From CAZFBA01 sp964517135 (GTDB lineage Bacteria; Cyanobacteriota; Vampirovibrionia; JBFMGH01), in the NCBI GenBank assembly GCA_964517135.1, contig CAZFBA010000004.1, positions 1 through 64,000 of the forward strand: a stretch of 64,000 bases of DNA, written 5' to 3'. The position numbers were made by a program, and so were the translations under genes. Shown here piece after piece: positions 8,438 to 15,963 of this stretch; the stretch's first letter is position 1; every line of letters begins with the position of its first letter. Under the pieces are notes generated by a model. The model ran no database searches. It worked only from the letters and a program-made list of their open reading frames with translations, and had not been told where the DNA came from.

Positions 8438-9617
8438 TGTATGCTGTCCCCCTTGATGCTTCAATTAGTGATTCTAAAACAGCTATTATCATAGTTATTT
8501 TTATCGTATCATACAGCTAAAGTATTATTATTAGCTTTTAGTAACCAGCTTATCAGTTAGAAATACTAACTATTAGATATTATAACATTTTTCATCAGTG
8601 CTTTTTAATGAATTTTCAGAAGTTAGTCGCAATTGATGCAGAAAGCTGTTTTCTCATACGATTTTCTTTAAAATAACAGTTTTTGTTCCTTTTTGTCCTC
8701 ATTCAATTGTTGGATTTCTTCAAAATTCTGTAATTTTTGCTCATGTTAACGTTTCAAGCATATTAAAGCCGGTTCATAAAATGAAACAATCTGTTAATAA
8801 TATTTTCAGTGTATGATCTTCAGTTAACAGCATTGTTGCAATCACTTTATAGAGAGGTTTTAGAAAAATAGTGTTTAATATAGCCTGTATTAATGCTCTT
8901 CAGAGCGCATGACTGCACCTTACGGCAATTGTTTTGCCAGGCTTCATTATCAGCAAGAACCCAAAAGCTTACTTTTAAACTAAAGGTATGAGCTGTTCTG
9001 GTTAAAATGACATTATGAGTAGCTGTATTGGAAAAATAAAGCAAAAACCCTTTCACAACTGTTTTGCTGGCTTATAATAAACTTCAGAACTACTCAGGTT
9101 TAGAAAATAAATGGTATAAGTGTTCAGATTACTGACACAGAACCATTTCTTTATAGTTATGAAACGGTTTAAATAAAGAAATGTAAACCCTTTTCAAAAA
9201 CTTTTTTGTAAAACTTCGATCAATCAATAAGAAATACAATATATATATATTGAATATGCCCGGTAGGTATCACTTATGCTCTGAATACCCATTTCTTTAC
9301 ATTTATGTATATACACATTAAAAGTTGCAGGCAATTCGCAAAGAATGATTGTTTTATTTTTAATAGAGAGAGTTTATTCTGATTATTTTCATTAGGTCAA
9401 AAAGGGATCACGGAAAAAAAGGTTTGCAATTCATAATTTAAATATTCTGAAATAGCAATTTAGCTTCTCCATCATAGCTTAAAATAGCTCAATGTTTAAT
9501 TTCCCGAGCAACGAAGAGGAGGTGGGATTTATAGAGCGAATTTGCCGCTTTTAATAAAAGCATTCGAAGTATTGCCGTTAAAGAGGTCATACAAGATTCG
9601 GTTGAGGAGGTGGAAAA
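8438..9617. other. 1.2-kb gene-free region upstream of fliM
   Basis: AT-rich with no convincing reading frame on either strand. It contains a CAATATATATATATTG palindrome near 9237 and two near-identical strong ribosome-site-like stretches, GAGGAGGTGG at about 9515 and 9604. Only the second is followed by an ATG. The promoters of fliM and of the small gene at 9618 must lie here, but none could be assigned with confidence. Confidence 0.6.
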
Positions 9618-9890
9618 ATGCGAATAGATGGAATGACGAATCCATTCCTGAAAACGGGTAATGCTAACCCGTTAATGAAATCAGTGCCAGCGCAAAAAAC
9701 CGGAGCTGAAGAGCAATCCGGGCAAAATAACAAAGTAGCAGAAACCAGCCAGTCAAAAGAACTCAAGCCCGAGCAACAGGATGAACAGCTTAAGAAATAT
9801 TCTCAGGCCTGGATGAGCTATGGTCTTGCTCAGATAGCAATGAGTTCTTCCGGCAAGGTCGGTACTGAAACCTGTGGCACTATGGGATAA
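9618..9890 (+). CDS. Small Gln/Ser/Lys-rich protein, 90 residues
   Basis: Not recognised. A very strong GAGGAGGTGG ribosome site supports the ATG. The protein is hydrophilic in the first 65 residues (NPFLKTGNANPLMKSVPAQ, then many Gln, Ser and Lys) and ends with a more hydrophobic segment (SYGLAQIAMSSSG) and a single Cys. No signal peptide. It lies 42 bp before another small gene and shares its terminator, suggesting a two-gene unit that is probably well expressed given the ribosome site. Confidence 0.65.
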   Translation: MRIDGMTNPFLKTGNANPLMKSVPAQKTGAEEQSGQNNKVAETSQSKELKPEQQDEQLKKYSQAWMSYGLAQIAMSSSGKVGTETCGTMG

Positions 9891-9932
9891 CTTTAACTCA
9901 GTGAGGTAAGGGAAAGAACGCTAGGAGATTAT

Positions 9933-10094
9933 ATGACACTTGATAATAAGCTAAAAAGAAAGATTAATAAACCTTTATTAATTTCTTCTTCAATTGTCTT
10001 GTTTGGTGTTTTTCTGAATGTGGCTATAACGATAACGACTTCAGTTTCTGCATATAACGTCACATCAAGCATCGTATCTGCGTTTGCAGGTTAG
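9933..10094 (+). CDS. Small single-span membrane protein, 53 residues
   Basis: ATG at 9933 preceded by AGGAGA at ideal spacing, stop TAG at 10092. The product starts with a basic stretch (MTLDNKLKRKINKP) and then has one hydrophobic segment (LLISSSIVLFGVFLNVAITI) ending in a short polar tail (TTSVSAYNVTSSIVSAFAG). It may be a membrane-anchored peptide or have an uncleaved signal. It follows the 9618 gene and precedes a terminator at 10178. Function unknown. Confidence 0.55.
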   Translation: MTLDNKLKRKINKPLLISSSIVLFGVFLNVAITITTSVSAYNVTSSIVSAFAG

Positions 10095-10177
10095 CAAAAG
10101 AACACTTAACATGAGGTAAAAACCAAAAAAACGACACTCCAAAGACACTTAATAGTCAAGACACCTTGTAATAATTA

Positions 10178-10206
10178 GGAAGGAGCTTTGCTTCTTTCTT
10201 TTTTTG
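10178..10206 (+). terminator. Intrinsic terminator after the two small genes
   Basis: Stem AGGAGC-ttt-GCTTCT (10181-10195, one G-T pair) followed by TTCTTTTTTT. It fits termination of the 9618-10094 unit. Confidence 0.55.
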
Positions 10207-10213
10207 CGTGCAG

Positions 10214-11272
10214 TTAAAGTTTTTGCAGTTTTGAATAATGCAGGTAGTCTTCAGTTTGCGGAACCTCAAACGTCGCCTCTGTTATTAAGAGTGTGAAATA
10301 ATAAGCCAGATCAGGATACCTTCTCTTGATGTATTTCGTCAAAAGCTGGCTTTCAACATCATTAAAGTTCGTATCTTCTGTCTCTGTAATGTATCCTGCA
10401 AACAACACTATGCTATCTTGAACAGGCATGGTTTTTAATTCATATACTGGCAATATAAGATCATCTGCTACCTGCCATTCTTCATATTTTTGAAGCTCTT
10501 TGTCAGGCAATATAACGCCCATGCTATTGACTGCTTCCTGTGAGGAAATGATAAACTCCGGTACCAGAGTGCCTCTTGGTGAAATATCTAATATAAGCTT
10601 ATAAAGAAGGTATGCAACATTCAATCTGCCTTCCTGATGGTATTTTCTTGCATACTGATACAGCTCTGCTGTAGTTTGTCCACCTGCTCCACCCGGATAA
10701 ACAGTAGCATAGTTGATTTCCCAGGCGGTTTCTTTTTTTACAAGCAAGAGAATGGCGTTAGCAAAGGTGCTGCCTTTGACTCCTGAGATGAAAACCGCTG
10801 CCATTTCTGGCTGAGGATTAATGACATTATAGGCAATGTTTTGTGTGTTGCCAGGTTCTTTCATGCATATTCCCTGAACTTCTGTAGATTCAGGGTTTGT
10901 TTCTATTTTGTAAAAATACTTTATGCTGAAATTCCCTATTGCCTTAGCTATCTGGCTTGCCCCCGGCAAAAAAACATCCAGGTTAGATTCTTTTATGCCC
11001 TTATCTTCCAGAATTTTTTGATATTGTCTGGTTAAAAAGGGTTGAATATCTTCATATTTTTGATTGACAAGGTAGGCAGCAAACTTATTTGCTGTTTCTT
11101 TTATGGCCAGTGCATCAGAAGATTTGATGCCTGTTTCAAGCATGCACAATGATTTGTTTTTCTCTATCACAGGTTCTTTTGTGACTGGTTCTGAGGGTGT
11201 GATGTTTTTTTTGGGATTTAAACACCCACTGCATAAAAGAACCAGAAGTATTGTGGTAATTATTTTTTTCAT
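10214..11272 (-). CDS. Lipoprotein with NTF2-like or DUF domain, unknown function
   Basis: The N-terminus MKKIITTILLVLLCSGC is a lipoprotein signal with lipobox ending at Cys17, so it is probably a membrane-anchored periplasmic or surface protein. Residues about 55-165 (starting SDALAIKETANKFAAYLV) look like a small cystatin/NTF2-like domain of the kind found in many bacterial lipoproteins. The rest contains a helical segment (about 205-240) and an acidic C-terminus. No catalytic motif recognised. It is monocistronic on the minus strand with 360 bp upstream. Confidence 0.75.
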   Translation of the reverse strand: MKKIITTILLVLLCSGCLNPKKNITPSEPVTKEPVIEKNKSLCMLETGIKSSDALAIKETANKFAAYLVNQKYEDIQPFLTRQYQKILEDKGIKESNLDVFLPGASQIAKAIGNFSIKYFYKIETNPESTEVQGICMKEPGNTQNIAYNVINPQPEMAAVFISGVKGSTFANAILLLVKKETAWEINYATVYPGGAGGQTTAELYQYARKYHQEGRLNVAYLLYKLILDISPRGTLVPEFIISSQEAVNSMGVILPDKELQKYEEWQVADDLILPVYELKTMPVQDSIVLFAGYITETEDTNFNDVESQLLTKYIKRRYPDLAYYFTLLITEATFEVPQTEDYLHYSKLQKL

Positions 11273-11408
11273 ATTTGTTTTCCTGTATGCCAGAAGCCTA
11301 ATTAAAGTGACTAAAAGTTTTCTATATTAATAAATTTGCCGGTTTCGATTTTTAAATTATGCACCGATCTTATTGAATATCTTTAGTTTTTTGACGATTT
11401 GATTATAT

Positions 11409-11437
11409 ACAAAAAAAAGCTACTTTTTAAGTAGCTC
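11409..11437 (-). terminator. Intrinsic terminator downstream of the class II aldolase gene
   Basis: On the minus strand AGCTACTT-aa-AAGTAGCT is followed by eight T. It separates the aldolase gene (11634) from the lipoprotein gene (ending upstream at 11272). The rest of 11273-11633 shows no gene; CCGGGTGGTTAAAGCGGCC near 11563 is GC-rich but does not fold as a tRNA. Confidence 0.75.
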
Positions 11438-11633
11438 TGATTAGGGATCATGTTTATCGTCACTATTAGGAGTGTTATACACATCATAAGGTCTTTTAAA
11501 ATAATATTCATCGTATTATAGCAGTATTTAGGGGGTTAATAACCTCCATTAAATGCATTAGGCCGGGTGGTTAAAGCGGCCTGCTGGCTGACATCTGTAA
11601 TTAATAAATTTTCTTTGCGGGAGAATAAAAGCC

Positions 11634-12278
11634 TTAAGAACCCATTTTAAGCTTCACTTCATTGAGTTTTGCCAGCTCTTCATCAGAAATATGCGTCACA
11701 CGGCCAAGTTGTTTGGCCAGATAAACTACTCTGGCATAAGCTTCCAGCGTTTCCATTCGGTAATAGGCCTCACGAAGATCTTTACCAAGAGTCACTGAAC
11801 CATGGTTGGCCATCAGTAATCCGTTTGAACTGGCTGCCTCAGAGGCAATTTTATATGCTAGCTCTTCTGTAGAAGGCATAGCATATTCTACTAAAGGTAT
11901 TTCACCCAGCTGTAACAAGACCTCAGGCAACAGTGGCGGATTAAGGCTGACCCTTGCAACCCCAAATGCCGTTGAATACGGTGGATGAGCATGAACTATT
12001 GCCCTTATTTCAGGACGTTTCATATATAGTGCTATGTGCATAAAAAGCTCTGAGGTAGGTTTATTAATGTTTCTAATCTTAGATTTGCTCTCAAAAGGAA
12101 CATACACAATGTCATCCATGTTGAGACTGCCCAGGTTTGTACCTGAACATGTTACAAGGCATCCTTCATCTATTCTCTGACTTATGTTACCTGATGTTCC
12201 ATCCGAAAAGCCTTTTGAATAAAGTCTTTTGCCAAAGTCTATCATTATTTTCTTTGCATTAAGGGTTTCAGTATTCAC
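11634..12278 (-). CDS. Class II aldolase (L-fuculose-phosphate aldolase type)
   Basis: Zinc-dependent aldolase or epimerase of the FucA/AraD family, which cleaves or isomerises phosphorylated sugars such as L-fuculose 1-phosphate. The frame opens at 12326, but an AGAGGT ribosome site directly precedes the GTG at 12278, giving 214 residues, the length of FucA. With this start the catalytic and metal residues fall at Glu77 (SELFMHI), His96 and His98 (HAHPP) and His159 (NHG), each exactly four beyond Escherichia coli FucA Glu73, His92, His94 and His155. The exact substrate is open; methylthioribulose-1-phosphate dehydratase is a possible alternative. No sugar kinase or isomerase gene is adjacent. 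Confidence 0.88.
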   Translation of the reverse strand: MNTETLNAKKIMIDFGKRLYSKGFSDGTSGNISQRIDEGCLVTCSGTNLGSLNMDDIVYVPFESKSKIRNINKPTSELFMHIALYMKRPEIRAIVHAHPPYSTAFGVARVSLNPPLLPEVLLQLGEIPLVEYAMPSTEELAYKIASEAASSNGLLMANHGSVTLGKDLREAYYRMETLEAYARVVYLAKQLGRVTHISDEELAKLNEVKLKMGS

Positions 12279-12329
12279 TTTTGACCTCTTTTTATACCAT
12301 TTTGCTTTCAAGGCATAGCTTTTCACTGG

Positions 12330-12370
12330 ATTATTTTGAGGGTTTTCAGTTGCCTTTTGATGGCAACCTG
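12330..12370. repeat. Dispersed repeat with TTATTTTGAGGG and GATGGCAACCTG, copy A
   Basis: The ends match 51888-51960. There the two conserved blocks are separated by about 33 additional bases, so this copy has an internal deletion or the other an insertion. Intergenic, upstream of the aldolase gene. Confidence 0.7.
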
Positions 12371-12506
12371 ATAGTTTAGAATGTTTTTTATATTATCACA
12401 GATGATTCACAAAAAAATAATGCTTTGTGGAAAAAAATTTCAAAATAATTGCTTAAATTTTCTTTACAAACTGTTCCAAAAATCAAATTAGTTGTTTTTA
12501 TATAAT

Positions 12507-12592
12507 TACAAGACAATTCCTCTAAATAAATTCCGTAATCTCTCTACTCTCTCATATAAGGTTTCAACATTCCCGGAAGGGAATTTTTTTTT
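12507..12592 (+). ncRNA. Candidate small RNA ending in a strong terminator
   Basis: A TATAAT box at 12501-12506 is followed about 65 nt later by the terminator ATTCCC-ggaa-GGGAAT plus eight T (12569-12592). No coding frame lies between. The -35 element is not convincing. The remainder of 12279-12985 contains two repeat hairpins and a short gene remnant only. Confidence 0.35.
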
Positions 12593-12674
12593 GCCTGTAA
12601 TTATAAGCTCCTGTTAAGTTAAGTCATTTATACCATTCCACGTAAATAATTAATATATGCTGATAGAATTCAGG

Positions 12675-12712
12675 AGGGTGTTTTTGCCCGCACAGCGGGC
12701 AAAACTCATCCG
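12675..12712. repeat. GC-rich hairpin of the GAGGGTGTTTT family
   Basis: GAGGGTGTTTTTGCCCGC-aca-GCGGGCAAAAC, followed by TCATCCGTC. The stem is 10-11 bp. The flanks resemble those of the perfect hairpin at 227-263, suggesting one family with variable cores. Confidence 0.65.
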
Positions 12713-12805
12713 TCAAATAATCAATGAGAGGATTTTTATACTCAAAATGTCATCAACAAAAATCACCACACCCGGCCTCTATAATCTGGAATCTATACAT
12801 AACTT

Positions 12806-12919
12806 TCAAGGATCAGTATATAAATAAGAGCTTGATTTTTCTATATGTGTTTCAAAAGTGTTTACTATATTTAGATTAATCAGAGGTTCCAAAAATCTGT
12901 CATTGTGGTATGAATCAGT
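12806..12919 (-). pseudogene. Short gene remnant sharing NDR-LEPLIN with 4953-5204
   Basis: A stop-to-stop frame of 37 codons without a start codon. It reads SYHNDRFLEPLIN near its beginning. The corresponding DNA (ATTAATCAGAGGTTCCAAA on the plus strand) recurs at about 5021. Too short to assign a family. Confidence 0.2.
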
Positions 12920-12985
12920 TTAATATTAGCATTATTAAGCTATATGGATGAGCATCGTCTTAAAAAAACATATTAGCTATCACTT

Positions 12986-14314
12986 TTAAAGAGAATCAAG
13001 TGCCTTTGTCTGGTCAATAAAAATAAATGAGTCATATCGCAGAGAAAAAACCGTCGGAATATAGTTTTTAATATCGCTTTCAGGGTTATAAACCACACCT
13101 ATGGCCCGGTGAGGAATGAAATTATTCATTTCAGGTATGTCAAGCCCTCTAAAATGAATAATAAAAGAAGGATAAGAAACCTGATTGAATAAATATTCAC
13201 CGCTGCCCTCTCTTCCATGAGGAATTTTCATTGATTGTCCACGGCTTCCCCACTGGCTGCCTGCACGAACCCGGCCCCTGTGAGTGCCAAATCCTACTAT
13301 ATAAACGTTTTCTTTTCCATATTGTTCACGCAATAGTTGCCCGATGTTAATTTCGTTGTTTATCTTCATATAAGTAGCTCTGGCGTCTCCAACATGAGTA
13401 TTATGTGCCCATATAATACCTTTAGAGCCTTCTCCATAATAGTCAAGAAGCCTGTTTATAGTATCATTCATGTGCAACACACGACTATTCCAGCCTTTTG
13501 AGCCAGGTTCAAGAGAAGTTCGGTAGAATAATTCGGCATTTTTAAGTACGATAGCATTTTGCTTGGCTGACAAATATTCATATTTATTGTCTTCAGACAG
13601 TATATGTTTATTTTTTTTGAAGAAGTTTACGACTTCTTTCACTTCAGACTCACAGGAAAACCCGCTGTGCCATACTGCACTGGAATAAGCCCATTCATCA
13701 TATTTATAGGGTGCAAAGCAGTCATAGTTTGATTTAAGTTTAATTAAACTATCTGAACCCGAAGCCCTGATGTAATTTTTGAGTGCCTCAAGAGAATCCC
13801 ACTGACCATAAACATCCATACCATAAAACCCGATAGGTTTTTCAGGATTGCTGATATTGTAATCTCTAAGCCATTCAGTCAGGTCAGCAATGATCTTATT
13901 TGACCACATCCACTCTGGCCAGCGCTGGAAACTTTTTTTCAAGAGTTTATTTGTATTACCTTTATAGTCAGAAAGTCCTTTTATGTAACTATTTACCTCC
14001 CAGAATGGTTTCCAGTCTCCTTCTACGACTATAAAATCAAACCCTTTTTCTTCGATAAGGCGTTTACTTATTATCGATCGCCACTCATAGAACTCTTTTG
14101 TGCCGTGGGTAGATTCTCCAAGTAGAACCAGACGGCTATCAGCAGCGTTATTTATCAGTGTGTCAAGATCATCAGGTGTATTAAGGCTTATGGCCTTGTT
14201 TTCTATACGTTTTGTTAATGATTCAGCTGTAATTTGAGAAGAACAGCTCAATAAAGAAAAGCTGAAGCTTAATAAGAAGGCAATTAAAAGGTTTGAAGTT
14301 TTCTTATCTAACAT
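12986..14314 (-). CDS. Erythromycin-esterase-family lipoprotein
   Basis: Member of the erythromycin esterase/succinoglycan-related family of hydrolases. A lipoprotein signal ends in LLSC (Cys24), so the enzyme should be anchored on the outer side of a membrane. Family motifs are LLGESTHGTKEFYEWR (His70, Glu74), IVVEGDW (Glu98) and IIWAHNTHVGD (His-rich, about 300). The 442-residue length is usual. GGAGTCAGGAA precedes the ATG. Most members have no proven role in macrolide resistance, so the substrate is unknown. The next gene upstream on the same strand is the MCE protein, 61 bp away, and the two may be co-transcribed. Confidence 0.88.
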   Translation of the reverse strand: MLDKKTSNLLIAFLLSFSFSLLSCSSQITAESLTKRIENKAISLNTPDDLDTLINNAADSRLVLLGESTHGTKEFYEWRSIISKRLIEEKGFDFIVVEGDWKPFWEVNSYIKGLSDYKGNTNKLLKKSFQRWPEWMWSNKIIADLTEWLRDYNISNPEKPIGFYGMDVYGQWDSLEALKNYIRASGSDSLIKLKSNYDCFAPYKYDEWAYSSAVWHSGFSCESEVKEVVNFFKKNKHILSEDNKYEYLSAKQNAIVLKNAELFYRTSLEPGSKGWNSRVLHMNDTINRLLDYYGEGSKGIIWAHNTHVGDARATYMKINNEINIGQLLREQYGKENVYIVGFGTHRGRVRAGSQWGSRGQSMKIPHGREGSGEYLFNQVSYPSFIIHFRGLDIPEMNNFIPHRAIGVVYNPESDIKNYIPTVFSLRYDSFIFIDQTKALDSL

Positions 14315-14375
14315 TTCCTGACTCCATTTTAAATAATTTTTAATATAGTTAAGGTAGTGGTGGGTATTTCTGTTT

Positions 14376-15572
14376 TTAGTTTTCTGGTATTGTATCTGGT
14401 TTATCTGGTATTATAAGGTCATTTGTAGCATCTTCAATGGCCTCAGGGAAACAAATTTCTACGTTTTTACCGGGTCTGCCCAGCAGCATTCTTGGCATTA
14501 AAAAGCGTTTGCCAAGTGTATTGCCAATTTCTTTTGTAACACAATTGATTGTCTTCAGGCTTGAACCTGTTTCATTTATGAGGTCTTTTAAGTCTTTCAT
14601 GGTTTTCTCGTCAGAGGTTATAGATTCTACATCATGAAGGATGCCTGAGATGGAAGATACTGAATCTTTGACATTTTTCTGGAAGGCTTCATCTGCTATA
14701 CCTCTGTTGAGTGATTCGACAGTTTTTGTAGATTCAGAAACAAGGCTGGCTGTATTTTCAGCAGCTGTATTCAGGTTTTTCATTGCCTGTTCAGTGCTTT
14801 CAATGGTAGCAGATATGTTTTTAATATTCTTTTTATCTCCTAAAATTTCTTTCAGGCCTGAGGTTGAATCTTTTAAATTTGCTGTTACAGATTCCAGGTT
14901 TGATATTGAGGCCTTGAGATGTGATTTGTTTTGGTCGTTCAAGTCTTTAAGAGATTTTGTCAGCGAACTAAGATTTTTGAACGAGTCATTTAGATTATCG
15001 ACAAGCTCATTAGCTTTGCCGCCGCTGAACAGTTTATGAACGAATGTATTAAAACTTTTATCTTTATTGGTTAAATCTTGTTCAAGATATGAGCCAGGTG
15101 GCAGCACTTTTTTAAGTTCAGGATTATCTGGCAGTATAAGCCCCAGGTCATTGCCTATTGTGCTGGATATTACTTCTACCTTTGTACCTTCGACTATTTT
15201 GAGATTTTTGTTATTGATTATAATTTTTACCAGTGCATATTTTCCATCTTCTGAGAGTTCAATTTTGTTTACAGTACCAACATCTACTCCTCTGTAACAC
15301 ACATCACTGTTATGGCCAATGTCTGAAGCGTCTTCCATCCTTACAATATATTGATCTGGATGGTTTTTTGTTGCTGACCCAAATATAACATAGACTATTG
15401 CTACCAAAACAAGAATACTCAAACCGGCTGTTGTTATAATGAGGTATTTTATGCTTTTTTTTAATTTTTCTGATGATACCAGCAGGTTATTCTCTTTAAG
15501 GAGATATAGAAAGGTGAAAAACAGACCGTATAAGGCGACTGCAGCTAGAAATCCAATTATCAGTTCATACAT
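14376..15572 (-). CDS. MCE/MlaD-family lipid-transport subunit
   Basis: MCE proteins form hexameric rings that carry phospholipids across the envelope with an ABC permease and ATPase. Two N-terminal hydrophobic segments are visible (about 1-24 and 41-65); the second leads into the MCE domain (about 75-165, with DVCYRGVDVGTVNKIEL and EVISSTIGNDLG). A long helical, coiled-coil region (about 185-340, many Asn, Ser, Lys and Leu) follows, as in Mla/Mam substrate-binding subunits of cyanobacteria and actinobacteria. The extra first membrane segment is unusual for MlaD. No permease (MlaE) or ATPase (MlaF) gene is in the window. Confidence 0.87.
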   Translation of the reverse strand: MYELIIGFLAAVALYGLFFTFLYLLKENNLLVSSEKLKKSIKYLIITTAGLSILVLVAIVYVIFGSATKNHPDQYIVRMEDASDIGHNSDVCYRGVDVGTVNKIELSEDGKYALVKIIINNKNLKIVEGTKVEVISSTIGNDLGLILPDNPELKKVLPPGSYLEQDLTNKDKSFNTFVHKLFSGGKANELVDNLNDSFKNLSSLTKSLKDLNDQNKSHLKASISNLESVTANLKDSTSGLKEILGDKKNIKNISATIESTEQAMKNLNTAAENTASLVSESTKTVESLNRGIADEAFQKNVKDSVSSISGILHDVESITSDEKTMKDLKDLINETGSSLKTINCVTKEIGNTLGKRFLMPRMLLGRPGKNVEICFPEAIEDATNDLIIPDKPDTIPEN

Positions 15573-15963
15573 TTATTGAGCCTTTTTGTTTTTGCCGTTT
15601 ATTTATTTTATATCAAACATTTAGAAATTTTTAGAGATCAGTACATAAGAAAAAATTTTGGGGAAAGGCTCTCCAGGGTGCAATGACTGGTATTTAACCC
15701 CATTAAAAAGTGAGAGTGGTCGCACAGGAGAGTATTTTACCTTTCTGATGCCTTGTAAAATGTATCCTGGAAATCACTTTTAATCCACGTTTGGCAGGCA
15801 CTAAAAGAAAGAAACCCACAATCAATACCCTCAAAGCATGGATTTCACGCCTTAAGTCTGCAAGCAAAACTTCCCCCCAAAATCTTAATAGCAATTACTT
15901 AAGTGACAAAGAGGATAGTAAAATTAACTATCCTCTTGATTATCTATTAATTAAAAACCGCTT
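15573..15963. other. 390-bp spacer with a start-less open frame and a hairpin
   Basis: A plus-strand frame is open from 15749 to 15967 (about 72 codons, reading NPRLAGTKRKKPTINTL in its middle) but has no start codon, and a minus-strand frame 15703-15894 lacks a ribosome site. Either may be a gene remnant; neither is convincing. The terminator of the DUF3352 gene lies at 15909-15937. Confidence 0.3.
15909..15937 (-). terminator. Intrinsic terminator after the DUF3352 gene
   Basis: The perfect 11-bp stem AAGAGGATAGT / ACTATCCTCTT, with a 7-base loop, lies 27 bp beyond the stop of the 15964 gene. The T-tract on the minus strand is short. Confidence 0.6.

Noticed and set aside
8847..9056. 69-codon minus-strand frame in the gene-free region
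   Set aside because: No ribosome site, no recognisable motif, composition typical of random AT-rich DNA.
11555..11635. GC-rich stretch resembling a tRNA D-arm (CCGGGTGGTTAAAGCGGCC)
   Set aside because: No acceptor stem, anticodon arm or TTCRA loop can be aligned.
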